Assembly (NCBI RefSeq): GCF_000428825.1
Contig: NZ_AUAR01000009.1
Coordinates: 112,169-176,168 of the forward strand
Length of the DNA: 64,000 bases
Direction of reading: 5' to 3'
Origin: Desulfomicrobium escambiense DSM 10707
GTDB lineage: Bacteria > Desulfobacterota > Desulfovibrionia > Desulfovibrionales > Desulfomicrobiaceae
The position numbers and the translations under genes were made by a program. Of this stretch, positions 53,481 through 63,545 are shown one piece after another (position 1 is the first letter of the stretch; the number at the start of each line of letters is the position of its first letter). The notes under the pieces are model-generated. The model ran no database searches, had not been told where the DNA came from, and saw only the letters and a program-made list of their open reading frames with translations.

Positions 53481-53975
53481 TTACTTGGTATTTTGGGGTA
53501 CGAAGTTCAGGGCAGCCGAATTGATGCAGTAGCGCAGGCCGGTGGGCTTGGGCCCGTCCGGGAAGACGTGTCCGAGGTGCCCGTCGCAGACGGCGCAGAC
53601 CACTTCCGTGCGGACCATGAACCAGGAGCGGTCCTCGTGCGTGGAGACATGCGTCTCGTCGATGGGCTGGAAGAAACTCGGCCATCCCGTTCCGGAGTCG
53701 AATTTGGCGTCCGAAGCGAAGAGGGGGGTGCCGCAGCCGGCGCAGGCATAGACCCCGGTCTCGTGATGGTCGTGATACAGGCCCGTGAAGGCGGGTTCCG
53801 TGCCCTTTTCGCGCAGCACATGGTACTGCTCGGGCGTCAGGGACTCGCGCCACTGGGCGTCGGTCTTGATGATCTTTTCCATTGCCTCTCCTCCGGCCGG
53901 CCAGGTTGAGGCCAAGGCCAGCACCATAATTGTCAAGAGCAGGGCTCGCGGCCCTTTAGCGTTGGCGACAGACAT
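53481..53975 (-). CDS. msrB: Exported peptide-methionine (R)-S-oxide reductase
   Basis: 164 residues from the ATG at 53975. A signal peptide (residues about 1-31, [21 protein letters not shown]) precedes a complete MsrB domain. Zinc ligands are Cys78, Cys81, Cys127 and Cys130; the catalytic Cys150 lies in [10 protein letters not shown]; the conserved [11 protein letters not shown] is present. It repairs oxidised methionines in periplasmic proteins, a useful function for an anaerobe meeting oxygen. A start at the internal Met32 would give a cytosolic form; upstream AAGGAGAA at the 53975 ATG favours the exported form. Confidence 0.9.
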   Translation of the reverse strand: MSVANAKGPRALLLTIMVLALASTWPAGGEAMEKIIKTDAQWRESLTPEQYHVLREKGTEPAFTGLYHDHHETGVYACAGCGTPLFASDAKFDSGTGWPSFFQPIDETHVSTHEDRSWFMVRTEVVCAVCDGHLGHVFPDGPKPTGLRYCINSAALNFVPQNTK

Positions 53976-54091
53976 TGCTGTTCTCCTTGTTTCAGGTTTT
54001 CTAATGCCGGCGCTGAACCTGTAAAGGAGCACATTCCAGTTGGAATGTTTTCCCGTTCGGGGTACGGACAGCATCAAAAGCAGGAGGATTC

Positions 54092-56542
54092 ATGAACAGC
54101 CCGGAGATCAACCATACCGTGGAAGTGCTCAAGGACGATATCCAGCGGCACGTGGCCCTGACCCTCGGCAGCGACCCCTTCCCGCCCCGGCAGATGCACT
54201 ACTACCTCGGTCTGTGCTACAGCGTGCGCGACCGCCTGGTCAGCAAGTGGCTGGAAACCCAGCGCTCCTACTACGATTCCATCGCCAAGCGGGTCTACTA
54301 CATGTCCCTGGAATTTCTGCCCGGCAGGTTCCTGATGAACTACATCCAGGCTCTGGGCATCGAGGACGAATGCCGGGAGGCCGTGCGCGATTTCGGTCTG
54401 GATCTGGACGAGCTGCTGGAGGAGGAGTGGAACCCGGGCCTGGGCAACGGCGGCTTGGGGCGGCTCGCGTCCTGCTACATGGACTCCATGGCGACGTGCA
54501 GGATTCCGGCCTACGGGTACGGCATCCTCTATGATTACGGCATCTTCTATCAGACCATCGTGAACGGCTACCAGCACGAGTGCGCGGACAACTGGCTGCG
54601 GCAGGACTCGCCGTGGGTCCTTCGCCGCGTAAACTTCATGTATCGCATTCACTTTTACGGACGCAGTGAGGTCTATCAGGACAGCGCCGGCCTGGAGCGG
54701 TTCCGCTGGGTCGACACGGACTCGGTCATGGCCATGGCCTGCGACATCATGGTCCCGGGGTACCTGAACGGTAACGTGACCAACATGCGGCTGTGGAAAG
54801 CCATCTCCACCCGCGATTTCGAGCTGGAGGTCTTCAACCGCGGCGACTACATCGGCGCAGTGCAGGCCAAGGCCGAGAGCGAGAACATCTCCAAGGTCCT
54901 CTATCCCAACGATCAGAGCGCCCGCGGCAAGGAGCTGCGCCTGCGGCAGCAGTATTTCTTCGTAGCCGCGACCTTTCAGGACATCCTGCGCCGCTTCCGC
55001 AAGAACAACTACTCATCCTTCGACTGCTTCCCGGACCAGGTGGCCGTGCAGCTCAACGACACGCACCCGGCCATCAGCATCGCCGAGCTCATGCGCCTGC
55101 TGGTCGACGACGAGGCCCTGGACTGGGAGCGGGCCTGGGGCATCTGCCAGCGGACCTTCTCCTACACCAACCACACCGTCCTGCCCGAGGCCCTGGAGAC
55201 ATGGTCCGTGGACCTCGTGGGGAACGTCCTGCCGCGGCACATGCAGATCATCTTCGAGATCAACCGCCGCTTCCTGGACGAGGTCGACCGCAGGCACCCC
55301 GGCCGCACGGACCTGCTGCGCGCCCTGTCCCTCATCGCCGAAGGGGACCGCAAGCAGGTGCGCATGGCCCACCTGGCCATCGTCGGCAGCCACAAGGTCA
55401 ACGGCGTGGCGCAGCTGCACTCGAACATCCTGAAGAACAGGCTGTTCCGGGACTTCGACGAGTTTTATCCGGGGCGCTTCATCAACGTGACCAACGGCAT
55501 CACGCCGCGCCGGTGGATCCTGCAGGCCAACCCGGCCCTGTCCGAGCTCATCACCTCCGTCATCGGCGACGAGTGGATCATGGATCTGGACCGGCTCGAC
55601 GCCCTGGCGCCCCATGCCGAGGACCCCGATTTCCGGCAACGCTGGCAGGAGGTGCGGCGGCGCAACAAGAAACTCCTGGCCCGCTACGTGCTGCGCAAGC
55701 TGGGCGTGGGCCTGAACCCCGCGACCCTCTTCGACATGCACGTCAAGCGCATTCACGAGTACAAGCGCCAGCTCCTGAACGTCCTGCACGTCATCACCCT
55801 CTACAACCGCATCCGCACCGAGGCCGGAGGCCACCACACGCCGCGCACCGTCTTCTTCGGGGGCAAGGCGGCGCCGGGGTATTTCCAGGCCAAGCTGATC
55901 ATCAAGCTCATCAACTCCGTGGCCGCCGTGGTCAACGCGGACCCGGCCGTGGGCAGCGACCTGCGTGTGGTCTTCCTGCCCAACTACTGCGTGTCCCAGG
56001 CCGAAAAACTCATCCCCGCGGCGGACCTCTCGGAACAGATCTCCACGGCGGGCATGGAAGCCTCGGGCACGGGCAACATGAAATTCTCCCTGAACGGGGC
56101 TCTGACCATCGGCACCCTGGACGGCGCGAACATCGAGATCCGGGAGGCGGTGGGGGAGGAGAATTTCTTCCTTTTCGGTCTGACCGAGGAAGAGGTGGTG
56201 GGGATGCGCGTGGACGGGTACGACCCGCGGCAGTACTTCGAACGTTCCCTGGAACTGAAGAAGGCCCTGGACATGATCGCCACGGGCGCGTTCTCGCCCG
56301 AGGCGCCGGACCTGTTCAGGCCCATCGTCGATTCCCTGCTGAACCAGGGCGACTACTACATGGTCCTGGCCGACTACGAGAGTTACGTTCACGCCCAGGA
56401 AGAGGTCTCGCGGGCCTATGAGGACCAGGAGCGGTGGACGCGCATGTCCATCCTGAACACGGCCCACATGGGGCGGTTCTCCAGCGACCGGGCCATCATG
56501 GAATACGCTCGGAACATCTGGCAGGTGACGCCCCTGGCGTGA
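54092..56542 (+). CDS. glgP: Glycogen/starch phosphorylase
   Basis: 816 residues, full length; GGAGGATTC precedes the ATG. Conserved segments include RVYYMSLEFLPGRFL, NPGLGNGGLGRLASCYMDSMA, VAVQLNDTHPAISI and, near the C-terminus, EASGTGNMKFSLNGALTIGTLDGAN containing the Lys that binds pyridoxal phosphate. It releases glucose-1-phosphate from glycogen, which fits with the UDP-glucose pyrophosphorylase in the same window. No other glycogen genes are adjacent. Confidence 0.96.
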   Translation: MNSPEINHTVEVLKDDIQRHVALTLGSDPFPPRQMHYYLGLCYSVRDRLVSKWLETQRSYYDSIAKRVYYMSLEFLPGRFLMNYIQALGIEDECREAVRDFGLDLDELLEEEWNPGLGNGGLGRLASCYMDSMATCRIPAYGYGILYDYGIFYQTIVNGYQHECADNWLRQDSPWVLRRVNFMYRIHFYGRSEVYQDSAGLERFRWVDTDSVMAMACDIMVPGYLNGNVTNMRLWKAISTRDFELEVFNRGDYIGAVQAKAESENISKVLYPNDQSARGKELRLRQQYFFVAATFQDILRRFRKNNYSSFDCFPDQVAVQLNDTHPAISIAELMRLLVDDEALDWERAWGICQRTFSYTNHTVLPEALETWSVDLVGNVLPRHMQIIFEINRRFLDEVDRRHPGRTDLLRALSLIAEGDRKQVRMAHLAIVGSHKVNGVAQLHSNILKNRLFRDFDEFYPGRFINVTNGITPRRWILQANPALSELITSVIGDEWIMDLDRLDALAPHAEDPDFRQRWQEVRRRNKKLLARYVLRKLGVGLNPATLFDMHVKRIHEYKRQLLNVLHVITLYNRIRTEAGGHHTPRTVFFGGKAAPGYFQAKLIIKLINSVAAVVNADPAVGSDLRVVFLPNYCVSQAEKLIPAADLSEQISTAGMEASGTGNMKFSLNGALTIGTLDGANIEIREAVGEENFFLFGLTEEEVVGMRVDGYDPRQYFERSLELKKALDMIATGAFSPEAPDLFRPIVDSLLNQGDYYMVLADYESYVHAQEEVSRAYEDQERWTRMSILNTAHMGRFSSDRAIMEYARNIWQVTPLA

Positions 56543-56546
56543 TCCG

Positions 56547-57791
56547 TCAGCTCCTGGGTCCCAGGTCCAGGATCGCCGCGGCCCAGGCGCCGGCTTCGAG
56601 ATGGAGCCGGCGCGTCGCGTCCGCGTCCAGGCTCAGGTCCTGGAGCATCCTGTCGGGGCCCTGGCCTTCACCGTCTTCCAGCGCGGGTAGCAGGTTCAGC
56701 AGCGGGGCGTATTCCGTGGGTCCCGCCGCCATGAGTGCCTTTTTCTGGGCCTCGGTCAGGGGCAGGCAGGCCAGGGCATCGGACATGTTCACACCGAGGA
56801 TGGCGTCGAGCAGCGAAAACATGCCCATCAGAAACATCTCGTCGGGCCTGAAATCCCAGAAATCGTTCTGCGCCACGAGCTGTTCGAGGAACCGGCCCCG
56901 CCACAGGGAGACGTGCAGGACCTCGCCCTGGATCTCGCCCTGGGCCATGTCTGCCATGAGTACGGCGCGCAGCCAGTTGCGGACGTTGATCCAGCCCAGC
57001 AGCGTGATGGCCTGGCGGATGGAGTCGATCTTGCGCATGAAGCCGAAGGCCGGGGAGTTCAGGTACGACAGGAGGCGGTAGGACAGGCTCACGTCGGCCT
57101 GGATGGTCCTGGCCAGGGCGTCGAGGTCCGGATTTTCTCCTTCGACGACGCGCAGCAACTGCAGGCGCGAGTTCTGGTGGGAGGACAGCCGGCGGCCGGG
57201 GATGATTTCCGCGGTCTTGAAAAAGGACCCCTGGAAGAGGGTCGCGCCGAGGCCGAGCAGGCTCTCCGCCTCGCAGCGCGTGACGACGTTGCGGACCAGG
57301 CAATCCTTCGCCGCGGCGCCGCGCTTCAGGGCTTCGGGCAGGCCGGCGTCGGCGATCATGCCGGGCCTGTCCAGGCAGAGTAAGGATGCCGCGTCCAGGC
57401 ACGAGGCGCCGGGCGTGACCTGCGGGTCCCACTCCAGGGCCAGGGTGTGGCCCTCTCGGACCAGCAGGGCCAGTGACTGGTCCAGGCCCTTGTCCCGCTG
57501 GCAGTCGGGGCCGAGGAGGATGACGGACGACTGTGCAGGTATGGCCCGGGGTACGGCCTGTTCCAGCTGCTTCCGGGAATAGGCCAGGAGCATTTTCTTG
57601 TTGCGGGCCAGGATGTTCTTCAGGCCTACGTAATCCCCGGCGATCACAACCGTGCCGACGCCTTCCCGGTCGGGCGGGAGGCCGGCCTGGCCCGAAGCGG
57701 CCTGGATCTCGTAGCCCCAGACGGATTTTGCGGAGGTGAAAACCGGATTGCGGGACAGCAGATGCAGATTGTCGGCGCCGGGTGCTTGCAT
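56547..57791 (-). CDS. Degenerate EAL plus HDOD signalling protein (YuxH-like)
   Basis: 414 residues. The N-terminal 200 residues keep the EAL-fold outline (NPVFTSAKSVWGYEIQA at the start, GATLFQGSFFKTAEIIPGRR at the end) but lack the EAL catalytic motifs. The C-terminal half is an HDOD domain (DLDALARTIQADVSLSYRLLSYLNSPAFG, SIRQAITLLGWINVRNWLRAV). Such proteins bind partners or nucleotides rather than hydrolyse c-di-GMP. Convergent with glgP, ending 4 bases from its stop. Confidence 0.82.
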   Translation of the reverse strand: MQAPGADNLHLLSRNPVFTSAKSVWGYEIQAASGQAGLPPDREGVGTVVIAGDYVGLKNILARNKKMLLAYSRKQLEQAVPRAIPAQSSVILLGPDCQRDKGLDQSLALLVREGHTLALEWDPQVTPGASCLDAASLLCLDRPGMIADAGLPEALKRGAAAKDCLVRNVVTRCEAESLLGLGATLFQGSFFKTAEIIPGRRLSSHQNSRLQLLRVVEGENPDLDALARTIQADVSLSYRLLSYLNSPAFGFMRKIDSIRQAITLLGWINVRNWLRAVLMADMAQGEIQGEVLHVSLWRGRFLEQLVAQNDFWDFRPDEMFLMGMFSLLDAILGVNMSDALACLPLTEAQKKALMAAGPTEYAPLLNLLPALEDGEGQGPDRMLQDLSLDADATRRLHLEAGAWAAAILDLGPRS

Positions 57792-57883
57792 CGGACGGAC
57801 TCCGGGTTGCGGTGGGGAGAAGGTCGCTCTGCCGGAGAGCGTGCACGCGTATGATCTTTAAATCAAGGTCCGGACGGATTGTT

Positions 57884-57895
57884 AACATTAATGTT
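57884..57895. promoter_or_regulatory. 12-bp perfect palindrome upstream of the EAL/HDOD gene
   Basis: AACATTAATGTT, about 90 bases upstream of the EAL/HDOD start and divergent to glnA. Candidate operator; no assigned protein. Confidence 0.35.
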
Positions 57896-58006
57896 CACGA
57901 CAAAGGAGGCCTCGCGATGCTGCCGATGCGGTCGCGCGCGGTTCGCACGCTTTCTTTGCGGTGGCTGCTGGGTACAAGGATGTATCCAGTCCCAATACAT
58001 GATTTG

Positions 58007-58022
58007 CAAAATTGTAATTTTG
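58007..58022. promoter_or_regulatory. Palindrome at enhancer distance from the glnA sigma-54 promoter
   Basis: CAAAATTGTAATTTTG, 7-base perfect arms around GT, about 102 bases upstream of the -24 element. That is a usual distance for activator binding sites of sigma-54 promoters. The sequence is not a classic NtrC or NifA box. Confidence 0.4.
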
Positions 58023-58123
58023 TTATGATCATCCGGGGAAATAATTCGGTTGCATATTTCAAAAATGTAACCTATTTAACTGTCCAGTTCGGCTGGGGTA
58101 TATATTTCAGGGTGTTGTCGAAA

Positions 58124-58139
58124 TGGCACTTGGATTGCT
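58124..58139 (+). promoter_or_regulatory. Sigma-54 (-24/-12) promoter of glnA
   Basis: TGGCAC (58124-58129), 5 bases, TTGCT (58135-58139), matching TGGCAC-N5-TTGCW exactly in the GG and GC contacts. The predicted start lies near 58151, about 58 bases before the glnA ATG. Confidence 0.8.
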
Positions 58140-58208
58140 TAGTACCTCGCGAACCTGAGCACGGCTCATGCCGGAAACTGCATACACCAACTTGCCCTGG
58201 AGGATATC

Positions 58209-60392
58209 ATGAACGGATTAACGGCCCGTCGGGACGCCATCAAGGCCATCACCGACTATAAACCCACGCATGCCCCCCTGAATTTCAAGGAAACCTCCCC
58301 GACCGAGGTTTTCGGCAGCAACGTGTTCAACGACAGCGTCATGCGTGAGCGCCTGCCCAAGAACATCTACAAGTCCCTGAAGAAGACCATCGAGCTGGGC
58401 GAGAAGCTCGACGCCTCCGTGGCCGACGTCGTGGCCAACACCATGAAGGACTGGGCCATCGAGAAGGGCGCCACCCACTTCACCCACGTCTTTTTCCCCC
58501 TGACGGGCCTGACCGCCGAGAAGCACGACTCCTTCCTGGTGCCCGACGGCAAGGGCGGCGCCATCGCCGAGTTCAGCGGCAAGCTGCTCATCCAGGGCGA
58601 ACCCGACGCCTCCAGCTTCCCCTCCGGCGGCCTGCGCGCCACCTTCGAGGCCCGCGGCTACACCGCCTGGGACGTGACCAGCCCGGCCTACATCCTCGAA
58701 AACCCCAACGGCACTGTGCTGTGCATCCCCACGGCCTTCGTGTCCTGGACCGGCGAGGCACTGGACAAGAAGACTCCGCTGCTGCGGTCCATGCAGGCCC
58801 TGAACAAGCAGGCCAAGCGCGTCCTGAAGCTCTTCGGCGTCGAGACCAAGCTGCCCATCACCAGCTACGCCGGCCCCGAGCAGGAATATTTCCTCATCGA
58901 CCGCAACTTCGTCTTCGCCCGCCCCGACCTGCTCATCGCCGGCCGCAGCCTGTTCGGCGCCAAGCCGCCCAAGGGCCAGGAGTTCGAGGACCAGTATTTT
59001 GGAGTCGTGCCGCGCCGCGTCCTGTCCTTCATGATGGAAGTGGACCGTGAACTCTTCAAGCTCGGCGTCCCGGTCAAGACCCGCCACAACGAGGTGGCCC
59101 CCAGCCAGTTCGAGATCGCGCCCATCTACGAGCAGGGCAACCTGGCCACGGACCACAACCAGCTGGTCATGACCGTGCTGCGCAGCGTGGCCAAGCGCTA
59201 CGGCATGGTCTGCCTGCTGCACGAAAAGCCCTTCGCCGGCATCAACGGCTCGGGCAAGCACCTCAACTACTCCATCGGCAACGACGAGGTCGGCTGCCTG
59301 TTCGATCCCGGCGACACGCCCCATGACAACGCCCAGTTCCTGGTCTTCTGCGCCGCCGCCATCCGCGCCGTGCACAAGTACGGCCCGCTGCTGCGCGCCA
59401 CCGTGGCCAGCGCCTCCAACGACCACCGCCTCGGCGCCAACGAGGCCCCGCCGGCCATCATGTCCGTCTACCTCGGCGAACAGCTGACCGACGTCTTCGA
59501 GCAGTTCAAGAAGGGCGAGGTCAAGAGCTCCAAGCAGAAGGGCGTCATGCACATCGGCGTCGACACGCTGCCCCCGCTGCCCATGGATCCGGGCGACCGC
59601 AACCGCACCAGCCCCTTCGCCTTCACCGGCAACCGCTTCGAGTTCCGCGCCGTGGGCTCCTCCATGTCCATCGCCGGCTCCCAGGTGGCCCTGAACACCA
59701 TGATGGCCGAGTCCCTGGACTACATCGCCACGGAGCTGGAAAAGGCCACTGGCGGCAAGAAGACCAAGCTCAACGCCGCCGTACAGGAACTGCTGCAGAA
59801 GCTCATGGTCGAGCACGAAGCCGTCATCTTCAACGGCGACGGCTACTCCGAGAAATGGCACAAGGAAGCCGAGCGCCGCGGCCTGGCCAACCTGAAGGCT
59901 ACCCCCGACGCGCTGCCCATGCTGTCCGCGCCTTCGACCATCGAGCTCTTCACCAAGTTCGGCGTGCTGACCGAGGCCGAGCTGCGCTCCCGCGAGGAGA
60001 TCTACCTGGAGCAGTACTGCAAGACCGTCGAGACCGAAGCCAACCTCATGTTGCGCATGGCCAAGACCGTCATCTTCCCGGCCTCCTTCCGTTACCAGAG
60101 CGAACTGGCCACGGCCTGCGCGAACCTGAAGGCCATCGGCAAGGAATTCGGCACCACGACCCTCGACCAACTGACCACCAACCTGCGCGCCATGCAGAAG
60201 GTCACCTACGAGCTCGAAGCTCTGCTCGAAGCCGACAAGGGCTCCTCGACCATGGAGCACGCCAAGTACTTCCAGAAGACCATCCTGCCGGCCATGGGCG
60301 AAGTGCGGAAGCACGCCGACATTCTGGAGACCCTCGTCGCCGACGACCTCTGGACCCTGCCGAGTTACATGGAGATGCTCTTCATCCGCTAA
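58209..60392 (+). CDS. glnA: Glutamine synthetase type III
   Basis: 727 residues, the length typical of type III enzymes (types I and II are near 450 and 350). ATG at 58209, GGAGGATATC upstream. Conserved GSIII segments include [48 protein letters not shown] (active-site Glu), [27 protein letters not shown] and [21 protein letters not shown]. It assimilates ammonium. The upstream sigma-54 promoter suggests nitrogen control. Confidence 0.95.
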   Translation: MNGLTARRDAIKAITDYKPTHAPLNFKETSPTEVFGSNVFNDSVMRERLPKNIYKSLKKTIELGEKLDASVADVVANTMKDWAIEKGATHFTHVFFPLTGLTAEKHDSFLVPDGKGGAIAEFSGKLLIQGEPDASSFPSGGLRATFEARGYTAWDVTSPAYILENPNGTVLCIPTAFVSWTGEALDKKTPLLRSMQALNKQAKRVLKLFGVETKLPITSYAGPEQEYFLIDRNFVFARPDLLIAGRSLFGAKPPKGQEFEDQYFGVVPRRVLSFMMEVDRELFKLGVPVKTRHNEVAPSQFEIAPIYEQGNLATDHNQLVMTVLRSVAKRYGMVCLLHEKPFAGINGSGKHLNYSIGNDEVGCLFDPGDTPHDNAQFLVFCAAAIRAVHKYGPLLRATVASASNDHRLGANEAPPAIMSVYLGEQLTDVFEQFKKGEVKSSKQKGVMHIGVDTLPPLPMDPGDRNRTSPFAFTGNRFEFRAVGSSMSIAGSQVALNTMMAESLDYIATELEKATGGKKTKLNAAVQELLQKLMVEHEAVIFNGDGYSEKWHKEAERRGLANLKATPDALPMLSAPSTIELFTKFGVLTEAELRSREEIYLEQYCKTVETEANLMLRMAKTVIFPASFRYQSELATACANLKAIGKEFGTTTLDQLTTNLRAMQKVTYELEALLEADKGSSTMEHAKYFQKTILPAMGEVRKHADILETLVADDLWTLPSYMEMLFIR

Positions 60393-60483
60393 CCCTATTT
60401 CCGCCGAACCGGCCTGTCGAAGCGCATCCTCCCCTCGCCAGGTTCTTTGCCGAAAACCGGCCGGTTCCGGAAACTCCTCCTCA

Positions 60484-60514
60484 GGCCGCCCCCACCAGGG
60501 GCGGCCGCTTTTTT
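60484..60514 (+). terminator. Terminator of glnA
   Basis: GGCCGCCCC (60484-60492) pairs with GGGGCGGCC (60498-60506), followed by GCTTTTTT. Confidence 0.88.
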
Positions 60515-60596
60515 GGGCGCAGGCCCCGCGTTGACGGCGCGCACGGCTGTGTCTAGATAAGCGGAAGCCCATTTCCACCCCGAACGAGCGAACACC

Positions 60597-61658
60597 ATGG
60601 AAATCCTGCGCAAGTGGCTGAACACGGTCTTCTCGGACACGCAGCTGGTCATCCTTCTGCTGGTCCTGGCCATCTGCACGGCCGTCGTCCTGTCCGTCGG
60701 CAACCTGCTGGCGCCTGTCATCGCCAGCGTGGTCATCGCCTTCCTGTTGGAAGGACTGGTTCGAACCCTGGAGCGTTTCCGCTGCCCGCGGCTGCTGGCC
60801 GTCGGCATCGTCTTCGGGCTCTTCATGCTCTTCCTGGCCGTGCTGCTCCTGGCCCTCATCCCGCTGCTGGCCTCGCAGATCACGGACCTCATCGCGAACA
60901 TCCCGGCCATCGTGGCGCAGGGACAGACCCTGCTTGAGTATCTGCCCCGGAAGTACCCGTTCTTCACCGAGTCGCAGATCCAGGCCATCGTGGATTCCCT
61001 GACGCTGCAGTTTTCGCAGATCGGCCAGAAGGTCCTGGCCTTTTCCCTGTCTTCGGTGCGTTCGGTCTTCTCCTTCGTGGTCTATCTCGTGCTCATGCCC
61101 ATCCTGGTGTTCTTCTTTCTCAAGGACAAACGGGTCATCCTCGAATGGCTGAGCGGCTTCCTGCCCGCGGACCACACCCTGGCCAGCAAGGTCTGGACGG
61201 ACTTCAAGACCCAGGCCGGCAACTACGTGCGCGGCAGGATCTGGGAAGTGCTCATCGTCTGGGCCGCGACCTACGCCAGCTTCCTGCTCTTCGGCCTGGA
61301 CTACGCCATGCTCCTCAGCTTGCTGGTGGGCCTGTCCGTCATCATCCCCTACATCGGAGCCGTGGTGGTGACCGTGCCCGTGGTCATCATCTCCTTCATC
61401 CAGTGGGGGCCGGGCGCACAGTTCACCTGGGCCATGATCGCCTACCTGGCCATCCAGCTCCTCGACGCCAACCTGCTCGTGCCGCTGCTCCTCTCGGAGG
61501 CCGTGAACCTGCATCCCATCGCCTCCATTACCGCCATCCTCGTCTTCGGCGGCGTGTGGGGCGTGTGGGGCGTCTTTTTCGCCATCCCCCTGGCCACGCT
61601 GGCGCAGTCGGTGCTGGAGGCGTGGAAGTTCCAGCGTATGGGCTCGGGGCAGGCCTGA
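60597..61658 (+). CDS. AI-2E family membrane transporter (UPF0118/PerM-like)
   Basis: 353 residues. About seven to eight membrane helices with the conserved central soluble segment (LIANIPAIVAQGQTLLEYLPRK) and the C-terminal motif VGLSVIIPYIGAVVV and FGGVWGVWGVFFAIPLATL. The family includes TqsA (autoinducer-2 export) and Na+/H+ or Li+ antiporters, so the substrate is not defined. A co-transcribed PfkB kinase gene follows by 65 bases. Confidence 0.88.
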   Translation: MEILRKWLNTVFSDTQLVILLLVLAICTAVVLSVGNLLAPVIASVVIAFLLEGLVRTLERFRCPRLLAVGIVFGLFMLFLAVLLLALIPLLASQITDLIANIPAIVAQGQTLLEYLPRKYPFFTESQIQAIVDSLTLQFSQIGQKVLAFSLSSVRSVFSFVVYLVLMPILVFFFLKDKRVILEWLSGFLPADHTLASKVWTDFKTQAGNYVRGRIWEVLIVWAATYASFLLFGLDYAMLLSLLVGLSVIIPYIGAVVVTVPVVIISFIQWGPGAQFTWAMIAYLAIQLLDANLLVPLLLSEAVNLHPIASITAILVFGGVWGVWGVFFAIPLATLAQSVLEAWKFQRMGSGQA

Positions 61659-61723
61659 CCAAAAAAGGTCCCATGGGTCTCCAGGTCCCCCATGGGCGTT
61701 CACCATTCAATCAAGGACACCAA

Positions 61724-62722
61724 ATGAAGAAATACGACGTCTACGGCATGGGCAACGCCCTGGTGGATATGGAATTCGAAGTCTCCGACGCCTTCCTGCA
61801 AACCATGGGAGTGGAGAAGGGCTTCATGACCCTGGTCGATGAAGAGCGCCAGTTCGAACTCCTCGAATACCTGCGCGGCGAGCGCAGCAACCGCTCGGGC
61901 GGCGGCTCGGCGGCCAACACAGTGGTCGCCAACGCGCTGTTCGGCGGCAGTTCCTTCTACACCTGCCTGGTCAGCAACGACGAGATGGGCGATTTCTACA
62001 CCCAGGAGCTGGCCAGGGCCGGCGTTGACACCAACTTGGCCGAGCGCCGGGCCGAGGGCGTGACGGGCAAGTGCCTGGTCATGGTCACGCCGGACGCCGA
62101 GCGGACCATGAACACGTTTTTGGGCATCTCCGAGTCCCTGTCAGTGGATCAGCTGCGCCCCGAGGCCCTGCGCGATTCCGAGTTCGTCTACTCCGAGGGC
62201 TACCTCGTCACCTCGCCCACGGCGCGCCCGGCCGTGGCCGAGGCCATGCGCCTGGCCCGCGAGGCCGGAGTGAAGACGGCGCTCAGCTTCTCGGACCCGT
62301 CCATGGTCAAGTATTTCCGCCTGGGCCTGGAAGAGATCATCGGCGAAGGAGTCGACCTGCTGTTCTGCAACCGCGAGGAGGCCCTGCTGTGGGGCGAGTG
62401 CCGCACCCTGGCCAAGGCCGTGGACAGCCTGCGCCGCATAGCAGGCAGCTTTGTCGTGACCTTGGGCGGGGAGGGGGCCCTGATCTTCGACGGCTACGCC
62501 CTGCACGAGGTCGACCCGTTCCCGGTTACGCCCGTGGACACCAACGGCGCGGGCGACATGTTTGCTGGGGCCTTCCTGCACGGCATCACCCACGGCATGA
62601 CCTACGCCGAGGCCGGACGCTTCGCGAGCCTGGCGGCATCCAAGGTCGTCACGGTCTTCGGCCCGCGCCTGAAGCCCGAGGAGTATGCCAAGACCCTGGC
62701 CGAGTTCCGGGGAGGGCGGTGA
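61724..62722 (+). CDS. PfkB-family kinase, adenosine-kinase-like
   Basis: 332 residues. Conserved PfkB motifs: RSGGGSAANTVVANALFGG (substrate Gly-Gly motif) and, near the C-terminus, TPVDTNGAGDMFAGAF with the catalytic Asp. The MKKYDVYGMGNALVDMEFEV start is typical of adenosine-kinase-like proteins of this group, which phosphorylate nucleosides or sugars. The substrate is not determined by sequence. It lies between the AI-2E transporter gene and the small membrane-protein gene on the same strand. Confidence 0.85.
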   Translation: MKKYDVYGMGNALVDMEFEVSDAFLQTMGVEKGFMTLVDEERQFELLEYLRGERSNRSGGGSAANTVVANALFGGSSFYTCLVSNDEMGDFYTQELARAGVDTNLAERRAEGVTGKCLVMVTPDAERTMNTFLGISESLSVDQLRPEALRDSEFVYSEGYLVTSPTARPAVAEAMRLAREAGVKTALSFSDPSMVKYFRLGLEEIIGEGVDLLFCNREEALLWGECRTLAKAVDSLRRIAGSFVVTLGGEGALIFDGYALHEVDPFPVTPVDTNGAGDMFAGAFLHGITHGMTYAEAGRFASLAASKVVTVFGPRLKPEEYAKTLAEFRGGR

Positions 62723-62752
62723 TCAGGCCATGAACCGCGCAGGAGCCTGAGC

Positions 62753-63178
62753 GTGTTCGCCGGCATCGAGGACTGGGGTTGGTGGCTGGCGGCGGTCTCG
62801 GCCGTGACCTTCGTCGGGTCCCTGGCCGTGGTCCCCATGCTGGCCGTGCGCATCCCGGCGGACTACTTCCGCCGGGACCGGCGCGGCCCTACGCCGTGGC
62901 GAAGGAGGCATCCGGTCCTGCGCCTTGCCGTGCTCGTGCTCAAGAACGCCCTTGGCGTGGTCCTGCTCCTGGGCGGGATCGTCATGCTCTTCCTGCCGGG
63001 CCAGGGCCTGCTGACCATGTTCCTGGGCATCGTGCTCATGGACTTCCCCGGCAAGTTCGGGTTGGAACGCTATCTCATCTCCCGCGGTCCGGTGCTCAAA
63101 AGCATCAACTGGATCCGCAGAAAGGCCGATGTCCGCGAACTCGAAACGGACGGCGACAGCCGGGACCGGACCGCGTGA
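62753..63178 (+). CDS. Small membrane protein of the PGPGW type
   Basis: 141 residues from a GTG start. Two to three hydrophobic segments (WWLAAVSAVTFVGSLAVVPMLAV; VLVLKNALGVVLLLGGIVMLF) and the LPGQGLLTMFLGIVLMDFPGKFGLER motif characteristic of PGPGW transmembrane proteins. Function unknown. Last gene of the apparent AI-2E/kinase cluster, followed by a hairpin terminator. Confidence 0.75.
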   Translation: MFAGIEDWGWWLAAVSAVTFVGSLAVVPMLAVRIPADYFRRDRRGPTPWRRRHPVLRLAVLVLKNALGVVLLLGGIVMLFLPGQGLLTMFLGIVLMDFPGKFGLERYLISRGPVLKSINWIRRKADVRELETDGDSRDRTA

Positions 63179-63199
63179 ACCCAGGCCGGTCGGGCGTTT

Positions 63200-63229
63200 T
63201 CCGAGAATTTATCTCGGATTTCGATTTTT
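63200..63229 (+). terminator. Terminator of the AI-2E/kinase cluster
   Basis: TCCGAGA (63200-63206) pairs with TCTCGGA (63212-63218), followed by TTTCGATTTTT. Confidence 0.7.
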
Positions 63230-63243
63230 AACGAAAAAACCCT

Positions 63244-63272
63244 TTGACATGAGGCGGATGTCCACATAAAAG
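63244..63272 (+). promoter_or_regulatory. Promoter of the tRNA-Val/tRNA-Asp operon
   Basis: TTGACA (63244-63249), 17-base spacer, TAAAAG (63267-63272), 22 bases before tRNA-Val. Confidence 0.65.
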
Positions 63273-63294
63273 CGGTTTCTCGTTGGACGGGGCA

Positions 63295-63370
63295 GGGCGG
63301 TTAGCTCAGCTGGGAGAGCGTCGGCCTTACAAGCCGAATGTCATAGGTTCGATCCCTGTACCGCCCACCA
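63295..63370 (+). tRNA. tRNA-Val (TAC)
   Basis: 76 bases with encoded CCA; acceptor stem GGGCGGT/ACCGCCC; anticodon loop CTTACAA gives anticodon TAC. Confidence 0.96.
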
Positions 63371-63382
63371 AGAAGACCATGC

Positions 63383-63459
<77 letters not shown>

Positions 63460-63468
63460 TTAGAGAAC

Positions 63469-63504
63469 AAGGGATTTCAGTCGAAAGACTGGGATCCCTT
63501 TTTT
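63469..63504 (+). terminator. Terminator of the tRNA operon
   Basis: AAGGGATTTCAGTC (63469-63482) pairs with GACTGGGATCCCTT (63487-63500), two central T-G pairs, GAAA loop, followed by TTTT. Confidence 0.88.
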
Positions 63505-63545
63505 CTTGCGTGGGTTTGTGTGTCAGTGTCTTACGAATCAGGGAG

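Noticed and set aside
57917..58261. Open frame starting after a good AAAGGAGG site upstream of glnA
   Set aside because: It crosses the sigma-54 promoter and runs out of frame into glnA; its codon use does not fit the neighbours. A short leader peptide remains conceivable but is unsupported.
58218..61706. A 1162-residue open frame opposite glnA and the AI-2E gene
   Set aside because: It spans two well-identified genes and a terminator, is low-complexity Gly/Val/Asp/His-rich, and results from GC-rich third positions leaving few stops on the other strand.
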